From assembly GCF_947501165.1 (NCBI RefSeq), contig NZ_CANMUU010000001.1:744001-808000 (forward strand): DNA of 64,000 nucleotides, written 5' to 3'. A model generated the notes under the pieces. The model was not told where the DNA came from and ran no database searches. It saw only the letters and a list, made by a program, of their open reading frames with translations. How positions within the stretch are numbered: position 1 is the first letter of the stretch; each line of letters begins with the position of its first letter. The translations under genes and the position numbers were made by a program. This stretch comes from an uncultured Allomuricauda sp. (GTDB lineage Bacteria; Bacteroidota; Bacteroidia; Flavobacteriales; Flavobacteriaceae). Of the stretch, positions 27,445-35,238 are shown piece after piece.

Positions 27445-27960
27445 CTATTTTTTTCGTTTTCGCAACGCTTTTATTTCATTACTTAAATCCGATTTTGCTC
27501 TTAACCTCCATTTAGCCATTTCCTTTTTTTCTTCGGATTCTGTTACTTTTTCATCTGGTTGCGGTGGCATAGGGGGTTTTGAGGCGGAAATGTTGCTTTC
27601 AGGTTTATTAAAGCTCCTTGTAAGGCCACAATGATTTATTATTATTTGATTCTCCTTGTTGAAATTCCCGTAAATCAGCCATTTTCCCGTTTCATTGATT
27701 ATTGGGCCGCATAGCGCATCATATTTTCCATTATAAATCTCTCCCCTTTCTTCGCCTTTGAAAGATTCAATGACTTTGAACCTAAAAGAATCGTTAAAAG
27801 CATCGACTTCGAGAACCTCACCAATAAAAATACATTCCGAGTTTTTAAATTCTAAATCTTGAATCTCTTTTAAACTCTCCAGAACCTTACAAAGGCAGGC
27901 ACAAACTTTAGTAGATGTCAATACTAAGGCGCAAATCAATATTTTGTAAATATGTTTCAT
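27445..27960 (-). CDS. Secreted NTR/TIMP-like domain protein
   Basis: A 171-residue exported protein. Its signal peptide ends near VCA, so the mature chain starts with a Cys-rich CLC pair like the N-terminal C-x-C of TIMP-like/netrin (NTR) domains. ECIFIGEVLEV, FRFKVIESFKGE, and later cysteines in ALCGP and NHCGL fit the OB-like NTR fold. A Pro/Glu-rich linker and a basic C-terminal tail ending ALRKRKK follow. Function is unknown; bacterial members are mostly uncharacterised. It is a single gene followed by array element b. Confidence 0.65.
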   Translation of the reverse strand: MKHIYKILICALVLTSTKVCACLCKVLESLKEIQDLEFKNSECIFIGEVLEVDAFNDSFRFKVIESFKGEERGEIYNGKYDALCGPIINETGKWLIYGNFNKENQIIINHCGLTRSFNKPESNISASKPPMPPQPDEKVTESEEKKEMAKWRLRAKSDLSNEIKALRKRKK

Positions 27961-28021
27961 TTTTCGTGTTTAGTTCTAACCATTTAAAATAGTCTTATAA
28001 ACCAATGACCTCTGTTGATAT

Positions 28022-28040
28022 GTGAAGTTCGGAAATTTTT
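28022..28040 (+). repeat. Array element c (left-end fragment)
   Basis: Only the leading TGAAGTTCGGAAATTTTTT part is left; the rest, including the hairpin, is missing. The TAA of the DoxX gene begins 4 bp after it. Confidence 0.6.
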
Positions 28041-28043
28041 TAA

Positions 28044-28532
28044 TTACAGCATTCGGATGGAACTGATATAAGCCCAAACAATAAACAGCACTTGCAATGG
28101 AATTCTGAACCATAGATAGGTAAGTCCGTGACCGTCAAAGCTTCCTTTTTGATAGTTTACCTGATGTATGGCAGCATAAATATTCGCGGGCAACATCAAA
28201 ACGAGAAATAAAATCAAAGTCCATCCGCTAATCAATTGTAGCTTGGGGATAAGCAAACCCATTGCCAAAAGGATTTCAAAGACTCCCGTGAGGTGAACAA
28301 AGCTTGTTTTAAGCGGAATAAATTCAGGTATCATCATGGACATGCCTTTGGTATAGACAAAATGTCCCATGGCCGTAAAACACAACATGATGGACATGGC
28401 TATTCTGGCGGATAAGGCAAAATCATAGTGGTTGTAAATAAGTTTCACTATGAAAATGGCAATCACAAAGCTGGATAGAAGTACGAGTAATGGCTTCATA
28501 AGGTCTTCCTTTAATTCATTTACAAAATTCAT
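28044..28532 (-). CDS. DoxX-family membrane protein
   Basis: A 162-residue protein with four predicted helices: LLVLLSSFVIAIFIVKLIY, ARIAMSIMLCFTAMGHFVY, FEILLAMGLLIPKLQL, and a C-terminal pair. The FTAMGHF and LTGVFEILLAMGLL stretches match the DoxX-like family. The family is of unknown mechanism, with some members linked to redox or sulfur handling. ATG 28530-28532 is chosen; the frame opens at a TTG at 28562 and another ATG is at 28499. It directly follows a Crp/Fnr gene (stop at 28564), so the two are probably cotranscribed. Confidence 0.8.
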   Translation of the reverse strand: MNFVNELKEDLMKPLLVLLSSFVIAIFIVKLIYNHYDFALSARIAMSIMLCFTAMGHFVYTKGMSMMIPEFIPLKTSFVHLTGVFEILLAMGLLIPKLQLISGWTLILFLVLMLPANIYAAIHQVNYQKGSFDGHGLTYLWFRIPLQVLFIVWAYISSIRML

Positions 28533-28563
28533 AAATGATTTTAGGCCAGACAATGAACCCAAG

Positions 28564-29130
28564 TTAAGTAATTCGCTTTCGTATTCTGCTCAAGGCTTGA
28601 GGAGTAACCCCAATATACGAGGCAATGTATTTTAGGGGAATCTGTTTCAATAATTTGGGACGTTCCGAAAATAAATCCAAATAACGTTCTTCGGCCGTTT
28701 TGCTCAATAGGGCAATTTCTCGTTTCGACTTTATCAAAAACATATTTTCCGCCATTCTTCTTCCAATTACATTTCCGCTTTCAGTTTTGTTGTACACCTC
28801 TTGCAGGTCTTTGAACGATATGCGCCACAAAGTTGTGTTGGTCAGCGTTTCTATTTGATAGGGAGAAGGGGTTTGGGTGATAAAGGAATCATAAGCCGTA
28901 ACAAATTCGTTTTCAAATAAAAATCCAAACGTCAAGTCACTTTCTTCTTGGGGAATATAATACCGCACTATCCCTTCGGAAATAAAAGAAAGGTAGTTCT
29001 CAACTTGACCGATTTTGATAAGCGGTGTGTTTTTCTTTAGGGTTTGCTTTTGCAATTTTGAAGAAAAGAAGTCCCAGTCAGCATCACGCATTGGATGGAT
29101 ACGGTCAATGAACTTTTTGATTTCTTCCAT
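28564..29130 (-). CDS. Crp/Fnr-family transcriptional regulator
   Basis: A 188-residue cyclic-nucleotide-binding-domain regulator. The effector domain spans about 25-110 (KKNTPLIKIGQVENYLSFISEGIVRYY). The C-terminal winged helix has LKYIASYIGVTPQALSRIRKR, almost the same recognition pattern as the regulator at 24050-24649, so the two are paralogues. It precedes the DoxX gene and is a likely local regulator of it (inference). Its start codon is 10 bp from a truncated array element. Confidence 0.85.
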   Translation of the reverse strand: MEEIKKFIDRIHPMRDADWDFFSSKLQKQTLKKNTPLIKIGQVENYLSFISEGIVRYYIPQEESDLTFGFLFENEFVTAYDSFITQTPSPYQIETLTNTTLWRISFKDLQEVYNKTESGNVIGRRMAENMFLIKSKREIALLSKTAEERYLDLFSERPKLLKQIPLKYIASYIGVTPQALSRIRKRIT

Positions 29131-29140
29131 GCTATGTTTT

Positions 29141-29170
29141 GCTTGTCACGAGTTACAAACTTGGGTGAGC
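29141..29170 (+). repeat. Array element l (hairpin end only), overlapping a stop codon
   Basis: Contains CACGAGTTACAAACTTGGGTGAGC, the hairpin part of the element without the GAAGTTCGGG part. The TAA of the membrane protein gene (29153-29155) lies in its loop, so the element encodes the last residues of that protein. Confidence 0.65.
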
Positions 29171-29857
29171 AAGGTGTATTCTTTTAAATATCCAAATCCC
29201 TATGGCAATACGAACCAAGGGTTGTAGATAGGGATAAACCCATTCATACGTCCAGTTTACGGGTGCATTCAAAAAAGTAATTCCCAGATAATATCTTAGA
29301 AACGAACAAAGACTAAGTATTCCAATGAATAGTAGCGAACCCCCAATCCATTTTCCAAGTCCATTTTCCTGAATAAGTGCGGTACCATATATCAGCGAAC
29401 CCAGTCCAAAACCATAGATAACCAAGAAGTACTTACTATCCGAAATTCCATTTGCTGCATTAATCAATGACTTGAACATATTTTTGGTAATCTCACTTTC
29501 AGCATTCACATAGTTAGGCCGCCATATTTGATTTAAAGTATCTATCAACAAGGATTGTTGTGACATTTCGGTATAGGCCCAAACCAATAAGAACAGGCTT
29601 CCAATAATCATTTGGGCGGGATATTTTCTTAAAAGGAGATACGCTATTCCCAAACTGGCAATTATATTTACCTGAGGGTGAATAAATAATATCCACAGTT
29701 TGCTCAAGTATAATTTGTTCTCAAAAAGCAATGTTTGAGATTCAAAATCTGAAGCTATTGGGTTTGGAAGAAATATCAATAAGCTTGTGGTAATAGCTCC
29801 AAGCATAGAACATATTCCGGCAAGTTTTAAAAAAAGAGTTTGATTATTAGATTCCAT
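29153..29857 (-). CDS. DUF4386-like polytopic membrane protein
   Basis: A 234-residue protein with about six hydrophobic helices. The layout (a short first helix with GICSMLGAITTSLLI, a long loop after TM1, the pair IIGSLFLLVWAYTEMSQQSLL, and a C-terminal IGIWIFKRI) resembles DUF4386 proteins of unknown function. The C-terminus HPSL-stop is encoded inside a copy of the repeat element, so the natural end may have been replaced. Confidence 0.55.
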   Translation of the reverse strand: MESNNQTLFLKLAGICSMLGAITTSLLIFLPNPIASDFESQTLLFENKLYLSKLWILFIHPQVNIIASLGIAYLLLRKYPAQMIIGSLFLLVWAYTEMSQQSLLIDTLNQIWRPNYVNAESEITKNMFKSLINAANGISDSKYFLVIYGFGLGSLIYGTALIQENGLGKWIGGSLLFIGILSLCSFLRYYLGITFLNAPVNWTYEWVYPYLQPLVRIAIGIWIFKRIHLAHPSL

Positions 29858-29898
29858 CTGTTTTATAGGTTGGTGTATCGGTTATTTTCCATTTCAAG

Positions 29899-29967
29899 TT
29901 AACCGTTTCTTTTTGGAGCATTTATTGAAAATGCGAATAAAAAGAATGATAGAAATGGTTTTTTCAT
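29899..29967 (-). pseudogene. Signal-peptide-like 22-codon remnant
   Basis: A short frame starting ATG at 29965-29967 encodes MKKPFLSFFLFAFSINAPKR and stops two codons later. It reads as an intact export signal with no mature domain. This suggests the stub of a decayed secreted-protein gene, although chance cannot be excluded for so short a frame. Confidence 0.3.
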
Positions 29968-29987
29968 AGTTGTTAGGCATCCGCAAA

Positions 29988-30062
29988 GTGAAGTTCGGGA
30001 ATTTTCGTGAAAGCAAAGAAGTTACCGTTTGAACTGGTTTTGCACGAGTTACTAACTCGCAA
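29988..30062 (+). repeat. Array element d
   Basis: GTGAAGTTCGGGAATTTTCG through GCACGAGTTACTAACTCGC. The middle part is more divergent than in copies e-h. It lies 71 bp after the serine hydrolase stop. Confidence 0.8.
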
Positions 30063-30133
30063 CGGCCTGAAGGGTCACTTATCATTTAGTATAAGATGAC
30101 TTTTATATTGCCATAGTCAATTCTAGGCTTTCG

Positions 30134-31492
30134 TTATTTGCTTTCCTTTTTTAAAATGTAATAATTATACGTATCATCCACACGGTACTCATCATTTTCT
30201 ATGATGATCTTACTGTTACCATCCATCCATGTATTGTTTCCAACATAGACTTTTAAGGTATCAATTTCTTCTTCCCCTAAGGATTGTACAGTAATAGCAT
30301 TTGGTATAGATTTAACCTCAAGCGTTTGGAAGGAGCCTCTCACCGCTCCTTTGTATGTCCCTTGAATATCCATAAAATCGCCATCCAATTCTACCGGTTC
30401 GTATTCTTTTTTGTCCAATAGTTTCCAAGTAATTTCTTCCGCGAAGAAACCACCTCCTCTAGGTCCGGTCGTGTTTATCAAACATATAATGTATAAATCC
30501 TCTTCTGGAAAATATCGCGTATCCGAAAGAAAGCCATGAATTCCTCCTCCATGGGCTATTGCTTTATATCCAAAATTTGAAAAATTGACCAGTCCTTTCG
30601 CATAACTAACCGTAGTCCCATCATTTAATTGGTCCGGACCAATCATTGTTTGATACAAAGGTTCGGTCAATACTTTTCCAGTATGCAAGGCCCTCATCCA
30701 GATGAGCAAATCTTCTGTTGTACTACAAAGTGAGCCTGCAGCATAGGGCCATGTATGATTTAAGTATGGTTTTTGCTGGAGACCATTTGGGGAATAATTA
30801 TAGCCATACACTTTGTTCTTAACAACTTTACTGGTGGAACAATAGTTTGTGTTGTTCATCCCTAAAGGCTCAAAGAATTCTTGCTTTAGAAATTCCTCAT
30901 AGCTTTGTTCCGTAACCTTTTCAATAATTAACCCAAGAAAAAAGTAAGCGGAGTTATTGTAAATCAATGCTTCATTTGGTTCAAATAAAAAATCCTTTTG
31001 CTCTACCAGACGTACAAGAGAATCACGCGGGTGCTGCTGAATGGATAGGTCCCAAAACCCTCTAATTTCAGTATAACTGGGAATTCCAGAGGTGTGATTC
31101 AGTAAGTTGTTAATTGTGATTTTTCTTCCCTTGGTATCAAAGGGAAGGTAATCCGTGAAATCATCTTCTAAAGAAAGTTTATTGGCTTCTACCAATTTTA
31201 AGATGGCAGCCGCCGTGAATTGTTTGGTTACTGATCCAATTTCAAATTGCCCATCCTCTGGCATTGGCACAGTTAGTTCCAAACTGGAATAGCCATACGA
31301 TTTTTTTAAAAGTGTTTCCCCATTTTGAAAAACCAGTAGTGCTCCCCCTGCAATTTGCGAACTATCAACACTTGCTTGAAATAATGAATCTGCATATACT
31401 TCTATGGATGATGTAGTAGTAACCTCTTTTTTGTTTTGGCACCCTGCGCCCAAAAGCAATATGAATACGAGCAATGCAATTATTTGTTTCAT
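30134..31492 (-). CDS. Serine hydrolase, class C beta-lactamase-like, predicted lipoprotein
   Basis: A 452-residue penicillin-binding-protein-fold hydrolase. The lipoprotein signal ends at Cys18 (LLGAGC). The active-site S-x-x-K is Ser87-Lys90 (GSVTK), the second motif is Tyr-Asn-Asn in LIYNNSAY (about 174-181), and HGG in AHGGGIHGF replaces the KTG box. A small C-terminal beta domain follows residue 350. Such proteins are usually peptidases or esterases and not true beta-lactamases. It is a single gene flanked by elements d and e. Confidence 0.88.
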   Translation of the reverse strand: MKQIIALLVFILLLGAGCQNKKEVTTTSSIEVYADSLFQASVDSSQIAGGALLVFQNGETLLKKSYGYSSLELTVPMPEDGQFEIGSVTKQFTAAAILKLVEANKLSLEDDFTDYLPFDTKGRKITINNLLNHTSGIPSYTEIRGFWDLSIQQHPRDSLVRLVEQKDFLFEPNEALIYNNSAYFFLGLIIEKVTEQSYEEFLKQEFFEPLGMNNTNYCSTSKVVKNKVYGYNYSPNGLQQKPYLNHTWPYAAGSLCSTTEDLLIWMRALHTGKVLTEPLYQTMIGPDQLNDGTTVSYAKGLVNFSNFGYKAIAHGGGIHGFLSDTRYFPEEDLYIICLINTTGPRGGGFFAEEITWKLLDKKEYEPVELDGDFMDIQGTYKGAVRGSFQTLEVKSIPNAITVQSLGEEEIDTLKVYVGNNTWMDGNSKIIIENDEYRVDDTYNYYILKKESK

Positions 31493-31553
31493 GTTTTGTT
31501 GTGTTTTATGATGACTGGTTCATACGCTAGGAATCCATTCTTCTGATTTGTAA

Positions 31554-31629
31554 GTCAAGTTCGGGAATTTTGGTCAAAACAAAAGAGTGTTGGTTGGAGT
31601 GGCCTTGCACGAGTTATAAACTCGCGTTA
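31554..31629 (+). repeat. Array element e
   Basis: Full copy: GTCAAGTTCGGGAATTTTGG, then TTGGTTGGAGTGGCCTTGCA, then the hairpin CGAGTTATAAACTCG. It lies 10 bp after the DUF4259 stop and 62 bp before the hydrolase start. Confidence 0.88.
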
Positions 31630-31639
31630 ACTATAGAGA

Positions 31640-32323
31640 CTACTCAATTTTATATTCTATTTTAACTTCGTCTCCACTAAAAAACGATTCATATTCTTTT
31701 TTGACGAAAGTCAGATTTGGTTCGTGAGTAATTTCCAAATTATTATTGTCAAGCCATTTGGCAGAAATCTTTTTGCCTTCTCCATTAAAATAGACTATCC
31801 CCGCTCCACCGCCAGAATTCCATTCTATTATTCCACTTGTATGGATATATTCTCCGTTTGTAAATTCTTCGTTTACTCTAAATTCTTTTGTCCCGTCAGT
31901 AGTAGAAATTCGGACGAGTTCATTTGTTTTAAATTCAAATTTTGATCGGACTCTTCTTTTCGCTTTTGGTTTTTCGGTTAAGATTAATTTCAAGAAGTTT
32001 TGTAATTCCTTTTTTCTTTCCTTAATTGTTTTGTCATCAGCTCCAAGTTCTTTCCATAATTCCAAGTCAGCTCCGCTATCAATTATTTCTTTTACTTCTT
32101 TTAAAATTTCTGGTTCAAGAGATTTTGTTTCCCATTGAGCCAGAGCAAGTCCAAATAATGAATTATTTCTGTCGTCAGAATCGGAAAAATAATCTGCAAA
32201 CTCTACTTTAATTTCTTTTGAAACCCAAACTTGATTTCCACCTTTATTATACTTGTCGAAAAAGTTCGAGTAAACATCTAATGTGGTATCATTTCCCTTT
32301 ATTTCAGTACTCCAAGCTCCCAT
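31640..32323 (-). CDS. DUF4259-containing protein
   Basis: A 227-residue protein. Residues 1-115 match the DUF4259 pattern, starting MGAWSTEIKGNDTTLDVYSNF, with a helical middle (FGLALAQWETKSLEPEILKEV). The C-terminal half (about 125-227) is a predicted all-beta region not usual for plain DUF4259 proteins, perhaps a separate domain. DUF4259 genes are often found singly in accessory regions or near toxins as possible immunity genes; that role is not shown here. Confidence 0.7.
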   Translation of the reverse strand: MGAWSTEIKGNDTTLDVYSNFFDKYNKGGNQVWVSKEIKVEFADYFSDSDDRNNSLFGLALAQWETKSLEPEILKEVKEIIDSGADLELWKELGADDKTIKERKKELQNFLKLILTEKPKAKRRVRSKFEFKTNELVRISTTDGTKEFRVNEEFTNGEYIHTSGIIEWNSGGGAGIVYFNGEGKKISAKWLDNNNLEITHEPNLTFVKKEYESFFSGDEVKIEYKIE

Positions 32324-32395
32324 TTAATTTGGATTTTCAAATGCCCTACCGCATTAAAGGCCAGTTTTATTATATTGAAATATACAACCTGTAAT

Positions 32396-32472
32396 TTGAA
32401 GTCTAAGAATTTTAGTCTAATAAATAAGATGCTAGTTGGAGAGGCCTTGCACGAGTTACAAACTCGCGCTAG
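32396..32472 (+). repeat. Array element f
   Basis: Diverged left end (TTTGAAGTCTAAGAATTTTAG) but a well-conserved right end, GTTGGAGAGGCCTTGCACG followed by the hairpin AGTTACAAACTCGCGC. It lies 23 bp after the stop of the next gene and 73 bp before the DUF4259 start. Confidence 0.82.
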
Positions 32473-32495
32473 CGGGGGAAAACAGGATGAGTGTG

Positions 32496-33155
32496 TTATC
32501 TGTGGTTTTTTTTCTTTTCCAGTATTAGTTTCAAATCCGTGTAGATATAAACCCCGACAATTAACAGAATCCCAAATACTAAAAAATATTTTCTTTGTGG
32601 AATTGCAGCAAAAAAGCATATAGCAACAAGAAAAAGGGAAAGAGGATATGTAATTAAGCGTACCAATATTTTTTTCCAACCCCATTCTTTTTCTGGTTTT
32701 TCGTCTTCAACTTCAATATCCAAGATTTCGTAAATCTGTCCTAATTGAATTTTCTTTTCCATACGATAAATTTTGAACCCGATTAAAAGGAAAATTCCCA
32801 GAAATATTACCCATCCAACAATTTGATGCCAACGAGCTAAAAGGTCAAAATCGTCAAAAATCCAGTACAGCCAAGGAATTGAGAAAAAAGCGCAGAAAAG
32901 AACAAAGATAATCAGTCCAACAGGGTTTATTCTATCCGAAATATTTATCAAATGTCCGTTGCTGTTTAGTTCAAACTTGAAAATTGGATAAAACATACTA
33001 TTCCATCCGTTTTGTCGCCAAATCCTAATTTCACGATTCCTTATTTCTCCAGTTGGTCGAAAGTCCCATTTTAGGATTGTCAAGAAGTGAGTGGTTAAAC
33101 TGTCCGTTTGCTTTTCTTCAATGAGTTCAACTATGTCAGATTTAGTTATTTCCAA
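32496..33155 (-). CDS. Orphan membrane protein
   Basis: Not recognised. It has 219 residues: a soluble N-terminal part (about 1-72, with two short beta stretches), then two helix pairs (about 74-95 and 105-128; 163-180 and 185-203), and a basic tail ending KKKNHR. The start is TTG at 33153-33155; a stop lies four codons upstream and no ATG fits. It is a single gene between elements f and g. It could be an immunity-type or effector membrane protein, but nothing in the sequence decides this. Confidence 0.6.
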   Translation of the reverse strand: MEITKSDIVELIEEKQTDSLTTHFLTILKWDFRPTGEIRNREIRIWRQNGWNSMFYPIFKFELNSNGHLINISDRINPVGLIIFVLFCAFFSIPWLYWIFDDFDLLARWHQIVGWVIFLGIFLLIGFKIYRMEKKIQLGQIYEILDIEVEDEKPEKEWGWKKILVRLITYPLSLFLVAICFFAAIPQRKYFLVFGILLIVGVYIYTDLKLILEKKKNHR

Positions 33156-33224
33156 GTAGAAATTTCAGAATTATAGATGACGATTAAGATATGATTCGTT
33201 CTAGTTAACCATATTCTCTAAAAA

Positions 33225-33294
33225 GTGAAGTTCGGGAATTTTGATTAAAAAAAGAAGGTGTCGTTGTAGTGGCCTTGCACGAGTTGCAAACTCT
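33225..33294 (+). repeat. Array element g
   Basis: GTGAAGTTCGGGAATTTTGA, then TCGTTGTAGTGGCCTTGCAC, then GAGTTGCAAACTC with a changed loop base. It lies 12 bp after the next stop and 70 bp before the TTG start. The leader before it (ACGATTAAGATATGATTCGTT) also resembles the leaders of elements a and i. Confidence 0.85.
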
Positions 33295-33306
33295 TTCCTT
33301 CGAAGG

Positions 33307-34101
33307 TTATAGGTTATTGGGCACAGTAATTTTCAATTCATATATGATTTCCATCAAAGCAATTTCATATCCGTATCCAATTCCGGAAACTAATTCATCA
33401 GGCAAACCATTCTTTAGTTCCTCTTTGTACTTTAAATAATCAGTTAGAATCTTTTTTGGTGGTCTTTGGACAAATTCAGATACGTATTTGTTAGCTATAT
33501 CTTTCTTTTCATAACTCAATAAATATTGAACCGTATTAATTGGGCTTCTCAATTCGAAATCGCCATTTTTAATTTTATTAATTACCAGTTCTGAATTTTG
33601 TAAGTCGTAAAAGATTTTGATTAATTTTTCGCTTACCATTTTTGGAATGGTTGTTATAACGTCTTCATACTCTTTATTCTTGGCCAGATTCCAAATTATT
33701 TGTCCTTTTTTTGGGTCAATCAGAGTTCCAATATCATAATTAATCAAAGTGCTTGAAAAGAATCCAACCAAGGGTTTTGATTTGGAAAACTTTTCTAAGT
33801 CTTTTGATGCTATAAAATAGTGACAGCTTAATTCGACGTATTCTCCTTTGACATTATCTCTATTTGAGGAAAATCTAATGGTCAAAAGATACTTTTTATC
33901 AGCACTCTGAAGTTTAAGTTTTTGTTGACTTTTAGAATATTTAAATCCAATTTCCGATAGGTTATTGGCAATTTCAGAGCAAGTTCTCAAATATAATTCC
34001 CGTGGAATTTCGCCATCTCTTTTTTTGTTCCGATTAGAGGAACGTTCTTTATTTTGGAACATTAATTCAGTAAAATCCTCTATGGTTTTAATCCACTTCA
34101 T
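33307..34101 (-). CDS. Orphan hypothetical protein
   Basis: Not recognised. A 264-residue soluble protein with no signal or membrane segment. The N-terminal half is Lys/Arg-rich and contains a beta-rich stretch (KLKLQSADKKYLLTIRFSS, then YVELSCHYFIAS) that resembles the general layout of DUF4304-like proteins, without clear motif support. The C-terminal half is helical (IPKMVSEKLIKIFYDL and similar). It stands alone between elements g and h, next to the SIR2-like gene. Confidence 0.6.
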   Translation of the reverse strand: MKWIKTIEDFTELMFQNKERSSNRNKKRDGEIPRELYLRTCSEIANNLSEIGFKYSKSQQKLKLQSADKKYLLTIRFSSNRDNVKGEYVELSCHYFIASKDLEKFSKSKPLVGFFSSTLINYDIGTLIDPKKGQIIWNLAKNKEYEDVITTIPKMVSEKLIKIFYDLQNSELVINKIKNGDFELRSPINTVQYLLSYEKKDIANKYVSEFVQRPPKKILTDYLKYKEELKNGLPDELVSGIGYGYEIALMEIIYELKITVPNNL

Positions 34102-34165
34102 TTTGTTTTTACCCCTCCTAAGGATTGAGCTAATAATGGTTTAAATGATTCTTTAGCGTCGAATA

Positions 34166-34240
34166 ACTAAAGTTCGGGAATTTTCTTAAAACAAAAGGTG
34201 TCGTTGGAGTGGCCTTGCACGAGTTACAAACTCGCGCGAG
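34166..34240 (+). repeat. Array element h (best-preserved copy)
   Basis: CTAAAGTTCGGGAATTTTCT, then GTCGTTGGAGTGGCCTTG, then the hairpin GCACGAGTT-ACA-AACTCGCGC (9-bp stem with one G-T pair). It lies 12 bp after the SIR2-like stop and 65 bp before the next start. Confidence 0.9.
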
Positions 34241-34252
34241 TAAGGGCGGTTT

Positions 34253-35056
34253 TTAATTATACTCAATTTTTTTAGTCAAATCATTGGGGTTGTAGGCTAA
34301 TAGTTTAGCTGGAAGTCTTTTATCTAATAAGAGTTTTACTCTATTTGCAACTATTTCGTGACTTGGATTGATAATTATTACTTCTTCAATATTTGGTGAT
34401 GAAATACCTGCTCCAAGAGTTTGATTTAATTCTGCATCTAGAGGATCAAGGGATATCCCATAAAGAACTGTTCTATTTCCTTTCTCCAATAAAGACATCA
34501 ATGAACCATGATTACTGCCCAATTTCATTTCTTCTTCCTTTGTTCGGTATATTTCCTGAGTAATTTCTGAAGGTAAATACAGTTCATCTGGTGATTCAAT
34601 ACTTCCATGAATATGAAAACTTTCAATTTTAAAATTTGTGTTAGGATTGTTAGAACGATATATCTTATTTATCTCCAAACCAATTACGTTGTCCCAATTA
34701 GTGGTTACCAAAGATGCCCGGTTCTCTTTAGGCATCACAAACTTGTCTACAATTTCTTTGAAGTTTTCTCTTGGTTGTATCTCACCCGAATTTTGTGCCT
34801 TTTTTAATTCTTCAGCTATATTATTCTTTAATATCCTAATGTTCGTATTCATCATCTCAAACATTTCTGGGTATTTTCCAGCCTTGGCTATTGTAGAGTA
34901 AAATTTTAACAAATAGATATAGCGTGCAAACAGAAAATTTGCTCCATCACAATTTGTTTCAATACCTTCTATTTTATTGATTGCACGAATTACAGGATTC
35001 CAAGCATTTTCAACAGCTCCAGCACCAACAACAAATGTTATATTCTTTCCTTTCAA
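34253..35056 (-). CDS. SIR2-like domain protein (possible NAD-consuming defence effector)
   Basis: A 267-residue stand-alone SIR2-fold protein. The NAD-binding Gly motif is VVGAGAVENAW (9-19), the TxNxD-type motif is TTNWD (118-122), the catalytic-type histidine is in FHIHGS (H150), and the SIR2 C-terminal loop is YGISLDPLDAEL (199-210). The set of motifs is complete, so NAD hydrolysis is plausible. Such SIR2 domains act as NADases in several anti-phage systems (Thoeris ThsA, DSR, SIR2-HerA). The start is TTG 35054-35056, as a TGA lies four codons upstream. It stands alone between elements h and i, with the HEPN-like gene upstream. Confidence 0.75.
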   Translation of the reverse strand: MKGKNITFVVGAGAVENAWNPVIRAINKIEGIETNCDGANFLFARYIYLLKFYSTIAKAGKYPEMFEMMNTNIRILKNNIAEELKKAQNSGEIQPRENFKEIVDKFVMPKENRASLVTTNWDNVIGLEINKIYRSNNPNTNFKIESFHIHGSIESPDELYLPSEITQEIYRTKEEEMKLGSNHGSLMSLLEKGNRTVLYGISLDPLDAELNQTLGAGISSPNIEEVIIINPSHEIVANRVKLLLDKRLPAKLLAYNPNDLTKKIEYN

Positions 35057-35126
35057 TTTATCTGCTCAAAACAATCTTCAACGCTTAAAACATGCTTTGT
35101 TCTAATTAAATACATTCGGGAATACG

Positions 35127-35201
35127 TGAAGTTCAGGAATTTTGGTTAAAATAGGATGCTTTTGGTTGGTAGGGCCTTGCAAAAGTTACAAACTCGCGCG
35201 A
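35127..35201 (+). repeat. Array element i
   Basis: GTGAAGTTCAGGAATTTTGG, then GTTGGTAGGGCCTTGCA, then AAAGTTACAAACTCGCGC with one stem arm changed. It lies 37 bp after the HEPN-like stop and 71 bp before the SIR2-like start. Its leader is preceded by CGCTTAAAACATGCTTTGTT. Confidence 0.85.
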
Positions 35202-35238
35202 ACGAGGGGAGTAGTTTAATAAAAACTAGTTTTAAGAT

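Noticed and set aside
29894-30085. 63-codon minus-strand ORF over element d
   Set aside because: It reads through the repeat and leader, has no recognisable domain, and competes with the signal-peptide frame.
30134-31492. Antibiotic-resistance beta-lactamase
   Set aside because: It has SxxK and YNN but HGG in place of KTG and a C-terminal domain typical of general serine hydrolases; resistance cannot be claimed.
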